From: Congzhengia sp045635085
GTDB lineage: Bacteria > Bacillota > Clostridia > UBA1381 > UBA9506
DNA: 64,000 bases
Direction: 5' to 3'
NCBI GenBank assembly: GCA_045635085.1
Contig: JAZRBM010000004.1
Span: 186,001-250,000, forward strand
Shown piece by piece: positions 49,572 through 57,939 of this stretch. Each line of letters starts with the position of its first letter. The first letter of the stretch is position 1. Made by a program: the position numbers and the translations under genes. A model generated the notes under the pieces. It worked only from the letters and a program-made list of their open reading frames with translations. It searched no databases and had not been told where the DNA came from.

Positions 49572-49601
49572 TTGACTTTAGCGAAGTCGTTACGTTAGTA
49601 T
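49572..49601 (+). promoter_or_regulatory. Promoter of the ACGG-TAT type with dyads
   Basis: TTGACT (49572-49577), an 18-base spacer and TAGTAT (49596-49601). GACTT-TAGC-GAAGTC forms an inner dyad, and GTTAG/CTAAC flank the -10. It serves the 49780-51749 gene run with a leader of about 170 bases. Confidence 0.65.
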
Positions 49602-49779
49602 ACCAGCTAACCTATCAAAATGTCCTGATGTATCTGAAATGTCAAAAAGTGTTTATTTTCAACGAAATGTCATAAGTAAGGACTTTGGACTTTTTGATAT
49701 GTAAAAACAAGCAATATTAAGGCATATCTAAAAGTATGTTTTATGAAATGCCCTAAAAACAATAATAAGGAGTGTTTTA

Positions 49780-50058
49780 ATGAAAAGTGTGAAGGTGGAG
49801 TTAGTTAAGAATGAGGACCCTATATTTTATTATAGTAAGGGTTTGGACAAACAGAATAGATTGGATGTTGAAATCCCCTATGCTCTTGAAGAAACAGAAG
49901 GGTTTTATATTCTTAATCAATTCTGTATGAAGTTATTGGGTACTATTTCCTTTGATGATGAAGGCACCATTGAACTTAATGATAAAAGGAAAATCAAATA
50001 CTACGTAGGAAAATCAAAACACCTTAATAAGTTGGTGTATATGATTGATTTGGAATAG
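49780..50058 (+). CDS. Unknown 92-aa protein
   Basis: ATG 49780 follows AAGGAG. The product (MKSVKVELVKNEDPIFYYSK, then FYILNQFCMKLLGTISFDDE) is a small strand-rich protein located 8 bases before the serine recombinase gene. The close spacing suggests a partner or regulator of the recombinase, but no DNA-binding motif is evident. Confidence 0.5.
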   Translation: MKSVKVELVKNEDPIFYYSKGLDKQNRLDVEIPYALEETEGFYILNQFCMKLLGTISFDDEGTIELNDKRKIKYYVGKSKHLNKLVYMIDLE

Positions 50059-50066
50059 GAGGACTT

Positions 50067-50762
50067 ATGGGAAACACCTATTTTTACCATCGTGTAAGTT
50101 CCAAAGGTCAGAAAGAGGACAGAGGATTAATTGAGGCACAGGAGTTCTGTGAGAAAAATGGTATTAAATTGGCTGGTACTTATGTTGATAAGATAACAGG
50201 CAAAACTTTTGACAGACCTCGATATACTGTTTTAAAAGAAGATGTTTTAAGAGACGATAATGGTGATGTATTGCTGATTACAGAAATTGACCGCTTGGGG
50301 AGGACAAAATCAGAAATACTTGAAAATCTACGAGAATATAAGCTCCGTAAGATACGAGTGATGATATTAGAACTTCCTACTACTCTCATTCAACTTGATG
50401 GTGGGGATAGTTTATTAAACAAACTTATCCTTGAAACTATACAAGACCTTATAATTCAGATTTATTCGTGTTTAGCGGAGGCGGAGGTTGAGAAGAAAAG
50501 TATAAGACAGAGACAAGGTATAGAAGCCATGAAATTAAGGGGAGATTGGGATAAATATGGTCGCCCTAAAAAAGCAGAATGGAATGATTTTGTTGCAGTA
50601 TATGAAAGAGTGTTAAAGAAAGAAATTATGGCAGTAGAGGCTGCCAAAGAGATAAAGGTATCTATGCCAACTTTTTATAGATACAAGAAAAAATATGATA
50701 CAGAGAAAGGACTGTTGAAGGATGGAAAAGAAAATATTGAAAACTTGGCCTGCACTTCCTAA
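50067..50762 (+). CDS. Small serine recombinase (resolvase/invertase type)
   Basis: The 231-residue protein has the resolvase domain: YFYHRVSSKGQ with the catalytic serine at 11 and TEIDRLGRTKSEIL with R76 and R79. The long E helix follows, then a C-terminal HTH (MAVEAAKEIKVSMPTFYRYK). The length is that of Tn3/Hin-type enzymes, so it resolves or inverts between paired sites rather than performing phage-type integration. It could act on the long direct repeats in the element. The last 41 bases overlap the next gene. Confidence 0.92.
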   Translation: MGNTYFYHRVSSKGQKEDRGLIEAQEFCEKNGIKLAGTYVDKITGKTFDRPRYTVLKEDVLRDDNGDVLLITEIDRLGRTKSEILENLREYKLRKIRVMILELPTTLIQLDGGDSLLNKLILETIQDLIIQIYSCLAEAEVEKKSIRQRQGIEAMKLRGDWDKYGRPKKAEWNDFVAVYERVLKKEIMAVEAAKEIKVSMPTFYRYKKKYDTEKGLLKDGKENIENLACTS

Positions 50763-51267
50763 AAGACAGGCAGTAGTTATGGAAGATGGTAAACTCTGTC
50801 TTGAAATTGATAGAGAAACAGAAAGAGAAAAAACCTCACTACTATTTTATTTTGGAGAGTACACCAAAGAAAATTATGAGGTTTTAGAAGAAGTTGCTAC
50901 ACTTCTTTTTAAGACAAGAAGGCATGGGTTATGCGCTTTAACAGGTTATACTATGGAAGACGATTTGGTAGTTAGCAAAGGTATAGAGCCAAATGGTTTT
51001 ATAGGTGGTGTTGCAGGTTCTTTTGATAGTCAGTTAAATGTTGAAAATGGTAGACTTGTCTATAAATTAGAAAGTGGTATTGTTCCTGTTGTAGGTACTG
51101 CTTGGTATGATTTAGGTGTTGCTACCAAAAACAATATAAATCTGAAAAGAAAGATGATACAAGCATTCGAGGAAAGAGGGTTAATGCCTGCATTTTTCGT
51201 GACGAAACATCATTACATAGATTGTGTGTTACCCCTTGAACCTACGGAGGACGAATATGAAGAATAA
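50722..51267 (+). CDS. Unknown 181-aa protein coupled to the recombinase
   Basis: ATG 50722 lies within the end of the recombinase gene, behind GAAGG. The product is acidic, with strands (LCLEIDRETEREKTSLLFYF) and GLCALTGYTMEDDLVVSKGI in the middle. No family is recognised. The overlap with the recombinase and with the next gene (11 bases) shows a tightly coupled operon. Confidence 0.55.
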   Translation: MEKKILKTWPALPKRQAVVMEDGKLCLEIDRETEREKTSLLFYFGEYTKENYEVLEEVATLLFKTRRHGLCALTGYTMEDDLVVSKGIEPNGFIGGVAGSFDSQLNVENGRLVYKLESGIVPVVGTAWYDLGVATKNNINLKRKMIQAFEERGLMPAFFVTKHHYIDCVLPLEPTEDEYEE

Positions 51268-51655
51268 AAAGAAAAGTGTAGCTGAGTGTTTTACCTTATA
51301 TGAAGTGATATTATTGGTAAATAAGATGCTCGACTACGAAAATGTGTTTGTTGACCTTGCAGATGAAGGCGAAGATTATGTAAGTTTTTATAGGTTTTAC
51401 AAATCAAAAGAAAGAAACCCCTTGAAAGATAAATGTTTAGGTAGGTTGAAATATATTGTAGTCAGTACAAATGCTGATGTTGAAAAGGACTTACATAGAC
51501 AAGAGTTCAGAATAGATTGGGTAAAAGACGGTTTTAAAGCCCATAAAGTCATAGAGAACACAAAACAAATGGGTTTTCTTAAACATTGGGTAATCAGAGC
51601 AAGGCGATACAAATTAGAAAAAGATGAGTTAGAGGAAGAAAAAGATAATGAATAA
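51257..51655 (+). CDS. Unknown 132-aa protein
   Basis: ATG 51257 follows CGGAGG and overlaps the previous stop by 11 bases. The product is charged (MKNKKKSVAECFTLYEVILL), with a helix, several strands and a charged helical tail. No family is recognised. Its stop overlaps the start of a 33-codon frame. Confidence 0.5.
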   Translation: MKNKKKSVAECFTLYEVILLVNKMLDYENVFVDLADEGEDYVSFYRFYKSKERNPLKDKCLGRLKYIVVSTNADVEKDLHRQEFRIDWVKDGFKAHKVIENTKQMGFLKHWVIRARRYKLEKDELEEEKDNE

Positions 51656-51749
51656 GAAAATATTTCTAGATTTTTTGAAGTTAAATAATTTGGAGTTATA
51701 CAGAAGTGGTAAGCACCAGATGTCTCTTCATAAATCTGCAAAAACATAA
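51648..51749 (+). CDS. Small basic peptide (33 aa), translationally coupled
   Basis: ATG 51648 overlaps the preceding stop (ATGAATAA) and follows GAGGAAG. The 33-residue product (MNKKIFLDFLKLNNLELYRS, then GKHQMSLHKSAKT) resembles the N-terminus of a HicA-like small basic protein, with a G-K-H segment, but it is too short to be a complete HicA. It may be a remnant or a stand-alone peptide. Its stop codon lies in the stem of the terminator. Confidence 0.4.
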   Translation: MNKKIFLDFLKLNNLELYRSGKHQMSLHKSAKT

Positions 51750-51780
51750 CGGAGAGGTCTCAATCGACCTCTCCGTTATG
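51745..51780 (+). terminator. Perfect 15-bp hairpin
   Basis: CATAACGGAGAGGTC (51745-51759) pairs with GACCTCTCCGTTATG (51766-51780). It includes the last codons of the 33-residue peptide gene; no U-tract follows. Confidence 0.65.
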
Positions 51781-51802
51781 TTGAGATAAGGGAGTTTTGA
51801 AG

Positions 51803-52537
51803 ATGTTGCTAACAGAGAAAGAAAAAAAAGTAAAAGAAATGTTGGAATTAAAAGGTTTCAATGAGTTTTATCCTTTTTATGAAAATGGTGTAGAAAAAAG
51901 TGTAGATTGCTTTGAAGAGTTGTTGTTTAGGGTTGTTCTCTCATATGATACTTTTCAACCTATCATAGACCATAATCACCACTACTCAGAAAATGAAATT
52001 AGGAATATAAAGCTCATACAGGAATATCAGCAAGATATGGATGCCTATTATCATCCTTTCTTCAGTAAAAGGTCAGATATAACAGAAGAAGATATAAAGG
52101 ATTATGACCATTTGAAATTAAAATATATATTCAATAAAGCAGTTAAGAAAAATCGTGGTATTTTCTTTATCACTGCATTAAAAAGCTATACCTCCACCAC
52201 CTTGTATGACAACCCTGAAATTGAAAAAGGAGAAGGTCGTAGTGGTCACGAGGGATGTGGTATGTATAGGAAAAATAGGTTATATGGTAAATTAGCCATC
52301 GTAGTTCCTAAAACTTTGGAATTACATAATGGTAAATGTGCAGATTTCTCCTATCCATACTCCATAAATGGCAAAGAATATAAGACTAATTCTATTTATG
52401 ACATTTATAGTTTAGCTTATGAAAAACCAGAAGAATTAGAGTTGCTGCATACAAGAAAATATTATAGTGGTCAGCAAAAGAAAATAGTTAAAGGACTAAA
52501 AAGATTAGGAGGAAGGAAAGTTGATGAAAACAAATAG
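51803..52537 (+). CDS. Unknown 244-aa protein
   Basis: ATG 51803 (AGGGAG upstream) is preferred over TTG 51797. The product is charged and aromatic-rich, with a histidine/tyrosine patch (DHNHHYSENEIRNIKLIQEY) and SGHEGCGMYRKNRLYGKLAI in the second half. No family was recognised. It is followed by two overlapping or close genes and one terminator, forming the last operon of the element. Confidence 0.5.
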   Translation: MLLTEKEKKVKEMLELKGFNEFYPFYENGVEKSVDCFEELLFRVVLSYDTFQPIIDHNHHYSENEIRNIKLIQEYQQDMDAYYHPFFSKRSDITEEDIKDYDHLKLKYIFNKAVKKNRGIFFITALKSYTSTTLYDNPEIEKGEGRSGHEGCGMYRKNRLYGKLAIVVPKTLELHNGKCADFSYPYSINGKEYKTNSIYDIYSLAYEKPEELELLHTRKYYSGQQKKIVKGLKRLGGRKVDENK

Positions 52538-52928
52538 AATACCTTTTCATTTTACAAACTCAAATATAATTGAGCATAGATTAGAGAATGGACTTCTTGG
52601 TATAGAGAATAGTAATATACCTTTTTACTTGAAATCTGCAAAACAAAATGCTTTGATTTCTGTATATAAGATGGGTGTGAGTTATTTACACAATGGCATA
52701 AGGTTAAATTGGGTATTAAGATTTCTTTCTAAAAAACAGCAGTTCATATTTGCAGCAGTATCAGAAAATGAATTAAGTGAAATAATTGGTATTACTGTAA
52801 ATAGCGAAAAATACTATATTCCAGAGGAAGAAATCATCTTAATCACTCTTGCAAGTCAAATGGGTAATGTGAATAAGCAGACACAGGAGCATTATATTAA
52901 ACTGTGCAAAAATTATATGGTTGTGTGA
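52524..52928 (+). CDS. Unknown 134-aa protein
   Basis: ATG 52524 overlaps the end of the previous gene by 14 bases and follows AGGAGGAAGG. The product has strands and helices (LENGLLGIENSNIPFYLKSA, then LNWVLRFLSKKQQFIFAAVS). No motif gives a function. Translational coupling is likely. Confidence 0.5.
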   Translation: MKTNRIPFHFTNSNIIEHRLENGLLGIENSNIPFYLKSAKQNALISVYKMGVSYLHNGIRLNWVLRFLSKKQQFIFAAVSENELSEIIGITVNSEKYYIPEEEIILITLASQMGNVNKQTQEHYIKLCKNYMVV

Positions 52929-52937
52929 GGTGGAGAA

Positions 52938-53537
52938 ATGAATGAAAATACATATATTATCGTTGCAAAATCTCCTATCCTTGAAATCAATAGCAATGAT
53001 TATGGGAATTACATAACCACAAATGAGGATTTTAAAAAGTTTTGTAATGATATATTTGACCTTGAAACAGATAAAAATGACGTTGACCCTGTATTCCAAA
53101 GGTATGTAAAGAAAGTTTATTCTGCAAATACTGTGTATAAAACCTTTATTGAGGATAGAGATGCACAAGGATTTAAGAAAAAGGTAATAACAAAGAGAGG
53201 TAATGTTCGTATAGGATATAGCAGGATAAGGGTTGAATATATCTATGTAGAACATAATGGTTTGTATTATAGGGGTTTTAGAGTGTTTTTTGCAAATCTG
53301 TGTTTAGCAAATGCAAATAAATACACACCATTGGATAAAAACTATGGGAATGGAAATGTGGAGATTATTTTGTGGAATAAGAGGCACTTTACAAAAGCCA
53401 TTAAATACATTAACAACAAACTACAAACTATAATGTACTGTGTAGATAAGATATTTTACTCATTAGAAGAAGCAGAGCAAGATATGAAAAATCCATCAGA
53501 AAGTAATTTGGGTAAAGTCATAGAAACAATGTTATAA
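52938..53537 (+). CDS. Unknown 199-aa protein
   Basis: ATG 52938 follows GTGAGGTGG. The product (MNENTYIIVAKSPILEINSN, ...VRIGYSRIRVEYIYVEHNGL) is strand-rich in the centre and helical at the end. It is the last gene of the element before the terminator and the comM junction. No family is recognised; it is not a visible integrase or excisionase. Confidence 0.5.
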   Translation: MNENTYIIVAKSPILEINSNDYGNYITTNEDFKKFCNDIFDLETDKNDVDPVFQRYVKKVYSANTVYKTFIEDRDAQGFKKKVITKRGNVRIGYSRIRVEYIYVEHNGLYYRGFRVFFANLCLANANKYTPLDKNYGNGNVEIILWNKRHFTKAIKYINNKLQTIMYCVDKIFYSLEEAEQDMKNPSESNLGKVIETML

Positions 53538-53541
53538 ATAT

Positions 53542-53572
53542 ACCCCGTTTGGATATCAATTCCAAACGGGGT
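53542..53572 (+). terminator. Last terminator of the element
   Basis: ACCCCGTTTGGA (53542-53553) pairs with TCCAAACGGGGT (53561-53572), followed by TATCTTTT. Confidence 0.9.
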
Positions 53573-53671
53573 TATCTTTTAAAATATTTTTTCAAAGAGG
53601 GGAAAAATTATTTTGAGTGTACTTGTTTTGGTGTTTTATTTTTGATGTCTCATTCGCTGAAAACCTTATAT

Positions 53672-54361
53672 TTATTCACTTTTCTCTGGGTGGAGTAAGT
53701 CGTCTAATAGAAGGCAGTTATGACCGCCTGCTGCTGCAATTTCCAGTGCGAATTTTGCGTTTTCCTGCCCCTTGACATCTGCAAAATCAAGGTTGCTTTC
53801 GGCTTGAATTTTGAAAATTTCATCTATATCTATCTGTGTTTTTTTGATTTTTTCTTCTGTTGTGAAGTGTGTAATAATATCAGTTAATGATTTTGCACCA
53901 TAAACATTTAGGCCATTTACGACAGCTGCTTCCTGTGCGTTCTCTATGGGCAGAATTATATTTTTAATTCCCGACTCAAAGGCGTGTATCGCCATAGGAA
54001 GAACGCCGTCAACGGGTCTTAATTCGCCGGATAATGCAATTTCGCCTATCAGGATATAGTCAGATAAATCGGCTACTAGCTGCTCTGAACTTAAAAGTAA
54101 ACCCATACATATCGGCAAGTCATAGATAGGTCCTGCTTTTTTTATATTTGCAGGAGCTAAATTTACAGTAATTCTCTTTGTGGGAAATTTAAAACCACAG
54201 TTTTTGAGTGCAGAGCGCACGCGCTCGCGAGATTCTTTGACTGCAGTATCCGGAAGACCAACTACATCAAATGCTGGCATACCGTTACCGATATCAACCT
54301 CAACTGCAACTGAATATCCGTCTATTCCGATTAAACCTGCGCTATTAATTTTAGATAGCAT
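53672..54361 (-). pseudogene. comM: comM/yifB (Mg-chelatase-like ATPase), truncated by insertion
   Basis: Residues 1 to about 210 match the N-terminal Lon-like domain of ComM (MLSKINSAGLIGIDGYSVAV; GLPDTAVKESRERVRSALKN; NLAPANIKKAGPIYDLPICM) and the start of the ATPase domain (FADVKGQENAKFALEIAAAG, GHN). The Walker A sequence GPPGSGKT should follow, but the frame continues LDDLLHPEKSE and stops. Only 229 of about 500 residues remain, and all ATPase motifs are lost. In other bacteria ComM is a hexameric helicase used in natural transformation. The rest of the gene should lie beyond the element's left end. Confidence 0.9.
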
Positions 54362-54373
54362 TTTGCCACTCTC

Positions 54374-55426
54374 CTAAAGCTGTAATAACTCTTTTGTCGA
54401 TGTTGTAAAGTTTTTATATCCCGTATTTGTTACACATACCAAATCTTCAATTCTGACTCCGCCAAAGCCATCTATATAAATTCCCGGCTCTACTGTCATC
54501 ATCATATTTTCACACAAAATATCAGTAGATTTTGGAGAACACGATGGAGCTTCGTGTACCTTTAGTCCTACGCTGTGTCCTAGGCCATGACCGAAATTTT
54601 TTCCATAGCCGCTTGCTTCAATAATGCCGCGAGCGGCATCGTCTACTGCTTTAGCAAGTTCTCCGGCGCAAATTGTATCAAGAGATGCTTTTTGTGCAGA
54701 TAAAACTATTTCATAAATTTCGCGCTGCTTTTGTGAGGCTGCGCCTAATACGACGGTTCTCGTCATATCACTTGAGTAGCCTTTATATTTACAACCAAAA
54801 TCAAGTGTTAAAAAGTCTCCCTTTTCAATCACCTTATCAGTTGCTGTGCCGTGCGGCATACACGAGCGCACGCCTGATGCTGCGATAGTATCAAACGAGA
54901 GTGCATCGGCGCCGCATTTCAACATAAAATACTCTAAGTCCAAAGAAATTTCCCGTTCTGTCTTTCCGACTGCGATTTTATCTAAAATGTAGGAAAAGGC
55001 GCTGTCTGCGATTTCGGCAGCTGTTTTAATTAAGGAAAGCTCATAGTTGTCTTTTATCATTCTTAATTTGTCTATGTGCGAAGATATGGGCGCAAATACC
55101 GATTTTTGTGAAAATCTTTTTAAACTTGCAAACTTTGAAAAAGTGATGTAGTCATCTTCAAAGCCATACGCTTTATCGCCCTGGGATTTTAAAAAATCGC
55201 CCACAGATGTCGACGCTGTATCAATAACCTCAAAATCGGGAGCTTCCTCTTTTGCCTGAACAGTGTATCGTGAGTCAGTAAAAAGTAAGAGTCTGTTTTT
55301 GTCTATATAAAGCATTCCCTCGCCGCCTGTAAAACCTGAAAAATAATATAAATTTTCAGGAGAAAGTATTAAGGTTGCATTAGCAGGAATTACAGACAGT
55401 AGTTTTTCTAACCTTTTTTTATACAT
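54374..55426 (-). CDS. Xaa-Pro aminopeptidase (M24 family)
   Basis: The 350-residue protein starts at ATG 55426 behind AAAAGGAAG. An N-terminal creatinase-like domain is followed by the M24 pita-bread fold with the metal ligands in order: LDFGCKYKGYSSDMTRT (two Asp), GHGLGHSVGLKVHE (His), TVEPGIYI (Glu) and GVRIEDLV (Glu). It removes N-terminal residues preceding proline from peptides and acts in the cytosol. It lies 12 bases before comM and in the same direction, an ordinary chromosomal arrangement. Confidence 0.92.
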   Translation of the reverse strand: MYKKRLEKLLSVIPANATLILSPENLYYFSGFTGGEGMLYIDKNRLLLFTDSRYTVQAKEEAPDFEVIDTASTSVGDFLKSQGDKAYGFEDDYITFSKFASLKRFSQKSVFAPISSHIDKLRMIKDNYELSLIKTAAEIADSAFSYILDKIAVGKTEREISLDLEYFMLKCGADALSFDTIAASGVRSCMPHGTATDKVIEKGDFLTLDFGCKYKGYSSDMTRTVVLGAASQKQREIYEIVLSAQKASLDTICAGELAKAVDDAARGIIEASGYGKNFGHGLGHSVGLKVHEAPSCSPKSTDILCENMMMTVEPGIYIDGFGGVRIEDLVCVTNTGYKNFTTSTKELLQL

Positions 55427-55500
55427 AAGCTCACTTCCTTTTGAATAATCATATAACTTTTTTCATATATTTTCAATACTAAAGGATGGAGGACAAATAT

Positions 55501-55974
55501 ATGAAAGAATTTATAAAAGAAAATTATGTCAGAATACTTGTTTTAATATTGGTATCATTATTGCTGATTTTTGTAAGTCAAATTTTAATAAAAGAATTTT
55601 TCCAAACTGCCTCTTTTGAAAACTTAGAAAGTATAGAGGATAGAGTAAGGTGTGCAAAAAGTCTTAATTGGGAGGTTGACAAATCATCAGAAACAGTAAA
55701 ATATGTCTACATACCGAGTGTTTTAAGTGATGAGTTTAACTCCTACAACGAAATGCAAAAAATGTGCGGCTTCGACCTTTTGCCGTATATGGGAAAAGGT
55801 GCTGCGTGCTACACATACAGAATAACAAATTTTCCGTCTGAAACTCCCGTTAATGCCTTTTTAAATTTAATTATTTACGATGGCAAAATGATAGGGGGAG
55901 ATTGTGATGTTTTAGAATATGATGACTTGTACTTGCCAGTAAAATTAGACAAGACAAATGCTGACATCTCCTGA
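55501..55974 (+). CDS. DUF4830 membrane-anchored protein
   Basis: ATG 55501 is preferred because GGAGG ends eight bases upstream; ATG 55486 lies before it. The 157-residue product has one N-terminal membrane helix (YVRILVLILVSLLLIFVSQI) and an outer domain with FENLESIEDRVRCAKSLNWE and IPSVLSDEFNSYNEMQKMCG, the DUF4830 signature found in Clostridia. Function unknown. The last 30 bases overlap the convergent birA gene. Confidence 0.8.
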   Translation: MKEFIKENYVRILVLILVSLLLIFVSQILIKEFFQTASFENLESIEDRVRCAKSLNWEVDKSSETVKYVYIPSVLSDEFNSYNEMQKMCGFDLLPYMGKGAACYTYRITNFPSETPVNAFLNLIIYDGKMIGGDCDVLEYDDLYLPVKLDKTNADIS

Positions 55975-56703
55975 ATCAATACAAAAAATTTTACCGTCCT
56001 TTTCTACAACTAACCGTGCATTATCATCTATGTCAAGTGCCTTTGCAAATCCTTTATGCTCACCTGACAGGATTTCGATTTTGCAACCTGTAAGACAAGA
56101 TGCCTCTTTATATTCTTTTACGTATGATTTATTTTTATCAGAGAAAACTTTGTCAAATGTAGTTATAAATTCACCGATTAATTGCCATTTTTTCTCATCA
56201 GAAATATCGCCTGCGATTTCTTCTAAATTCGTGGTTTTGTAAGCAAAATCTTCAGGGTATCCGCTTTCGGGCTTTTTGATGTTTATACCTAATCCAAGAA
56301 CAGCGTATGAGAGTGTATTTTCGTCTTTTATACTGCCTTCGGTTAAAATGCCGCAGAGCTTTTTATTCTCATAGTATATGTCGTTTACCCATTTTATTTT
56401 AGTTTTGACAGAAAAAACATTGTCAATTGCACGTACCATAGCAACTGCGGCGGCAACTGTTATAAAAACAGCATCCTTTGGCGCGATTTCGGGCTTTATA
56501 AGGTAGCTTAAATAAATTCCGCAACCACGTGGAGAAAAAAACGTTTTTCCCAATCTTCCGCGACCTTTTGTCTGGTAGTCAGAGATAAGTATGGTGTTTT
56601 CTTCTTCTCCATTTGCAACCATTTCTTTTAAAACAGTGTTTGTCGAAGTTATTTTTTCAAAATATTTAATTTTTTTGCTCTTGTCTAAATATTTTTCTAA
56701 CAA
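55945..56703 (-). CDS. birA: Biotin-[acetyl-CoA carboxylase] ligase, monofunctional
   Basis: The 252-residue protein starts at TTG 56703 with GGTGG eight bases upstream. STNTVLKEMVANG, TKGRGRLGKTFFSPRGCGIY and IKWVNDIYYENKKLCGILTE are the biotin-binding and catalytic motifs. The N-terminal winged helix of the repressor form is absent, so it only attaches biotin to the carboxyl carrier protein. The C-terminal SH3-like domain (CKIEILSGEHKGFAKALDID) is present. Confidence 0.93.
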   Translation of the reverse strand: MLEKYLDKSKKIKYFEKITSTNTVLKEMVANGEEENTILISDYQTKGRGRLGKTFFSPRGCGIYLSYLIKPEIAPKDAVFITVAAAVAMVRAIDNVFSVKTKIKWVNDIYYENKKLCGILTEGSIKDENTLSYAVLGLGINIKKPESGYPEDFAYKTTNLEEIAGDISDEKKWQLIGEFITTFDKVFSDKNKSYVKEYKEASCLTGCKIEILSGEHKGFAKALDIDDNARLVVEKDGKIFCIDSGDVSICLV

Positions 56704-56818
56704 AAAGTCGCACCACCTTTAATGACATTATACAATAATATTAAATAAAAGTAAATAAAAATCATAAATCAAAAAAACCGAAAGTATTATATACGAGGGA
56801 TGAAAAGGGGACAAGATT

Positions 56819-57886
56819 ATGAAAAAAAGATACTATCATAAAACTGTGGTGTTAAGAGATGTTTTTTCAGGTACGCTAATATATACGCTGACAGTAGCTT
56901 TTGTAATCGCAGTTATTTTATCGTTTGTTACAAGACTTAATATAAACGTTTCGAATTCGTATGTTATCAAATCCTTCAAAGGGGTTTTTGCACAAGAGAT
57001 ATCATATATGGTGAAACAAAAAAATATTTATGATATTTTTTCACATATTGTGCCTTTGGTAAAATCGAGTGATGAAATGATGAAAAAGTACGAAGCCTTT
57101 TATGGAGGAGTGAGAAAAGGAACTTCAGGAGTCAGGGAGAAAGGTTTTTTAGAAGGAAAAAAGTCGCAGGTTGTTGATATGTCGAAAAAAGGTATAGCAT
57201 TTAACAATGCAACTGAATATCCGATGAATTTAGAGGAGCTTAAAAACATTAGACCAGACTTTTCTAATCCTACTGTTTTGATTGTTCATACACATACTTC
57301 AGAGGCTTATTCAGAAAGCACAGATGCAAGGAGTACGGATAATTCAAAAAATGTAGTTGCAATAGGAGAAATTATAAAAGAAAGACTGACAAAGGAGGGG
57401 ATAAATGTAGTTCACGACACTACACAAAACGATTATCCTGCATATAATGGCTCATATAACAAGGCACTTGGAGTTATAAAGCGAAATATAGAAGAAAATA
57501 AAAACATTCAGATAGTTTTAGACATTCATCGCGACTATACTGCAAGGAGTGATAATGGGGAAGAAATTCAGCTTATACCAATGGCAGAGGTTGCACAAAG
57601 GGCTACATCTCAGGTTATGTTGGTAGTGGGAACAAATAATAGCGGACTTGATCATCCTGATTGGAAACAAAATTTGGCTTTTGCGATTAAAATCAACGAA
57701 GAACTTGATAAAATTTCAGAGCTGATTACAAGACCTATCAATATACGAAAAGAGCGATTTAATCAGCATTTGACTAAAGGCTCGCTCATTATAGAGGTTG
57801 GCTCTGCGTCAAATACTTTAGAGCAGAGCAAATCAGCAGCACAATACATAGGCGATGCAATAGCTAATGTTTTAAAAAAATACTAG
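56819..57886 (+). CDS. spoIIP: Stage II sporulation protein P
   Basis: The 355-residue protein has one N-terminal membrane helix (GTLIYTLTVAFVIAVILSFV) and a SpoIIP amidase/endopeptidase domain: VLIVHTHTSEAYS (zinc His) near residue 157, VVAIGEIIKERLTKEGINVV, IVLDIHRDYTARS and SLIIEVGSASNTLEQSKSAA. It cuts septal peptidoglycan during engulfment together with SpoIID and SpoIIM. The gene shows that the host forms endospores. AAAAGGGG precedes ATG 56819. Confidence 0.93.
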   Translation: MKKRYYHKTVVLRDVFSGTLIYTLTVAFVIAVILSFVTRLNINVSNSYVIKSFKGVFAQEISYMVKQKNIYDIFSHIVPLVKSSDEMMKKYEAFYGGVRKGTSGVREKGFLEGKKSQVVDMSKKGIAFNNATEYPMNLEELKNIRPDFSNPTVLIVHTHTSEAYSESTDARSTDNSKNVVAIGEIIKERLTKEGINVVHDTTQNDYPAYNGSYNKALGVIKRNIEENKNIQIVLDIHRDYTARSDNGEEIQLIPMAEVAQRATSQVMLVVGTNNSGLDHPDWKQNLAFAIKINEELDKISELITRPINIRKERFNQHLTKGSLIIEVGSASNTLEQSKSAAQYIGDAIANVLKKY

Positions 57887-57939
57887 GATAAAAATCTCAG
57901 TTTTGTAAAACAATAAAAAGAAAAAACTGAGGTGAAAAA

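Larger units (their letters stand above)
1..53704. mobile_element. Large integrated element (right part), inserted in comM
   Basis: The stretch carries partition genes, a type I restriction system, a serine recombinase and dozens of unknown small genes. It is visibly more AT-rich than the chromosomal genes to its right and uses a uniform start signal (AAGGAG or AAGGGG followed by TTG, then ATG about 9 bases on). The right boundary is inferred from comM: the ComM reading frame matches its family up to GGHN and one to four more residues, then runs into unrelated codons between about 53704 and 53716. The left end and any tyrosine or large serine integrase are not in the window. The exact attachment core is therefore unknown, and a mis-assembly at the junction is not formally excluded. 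Confidence 0.75.

Noticed and set aside
50067..50762. The serine recombinase as the integrase that inserted the element in comM
   Set aside because: At 231 residues it is of the resolvase/invertase class, lacking the large C-terminal region of serine integrases; it also lies 3 kb inside the end with no matching sites recognised at the junction.
51648..51749. Complete HicA toxin gene
   Set aside because: The G-K-H segment is suggestive, but 33 residues is about half the HicA length and no HicB gene follows; it is listed only as a small peptide.
52839..53255. 138-codon minus-strand frame over the last element genes
   Set aside because: It overlaps two plus-strand genes with good start signals and is cysteine/isoleucine-rich, as expected from reverse reading of AT-rich coding DNA.
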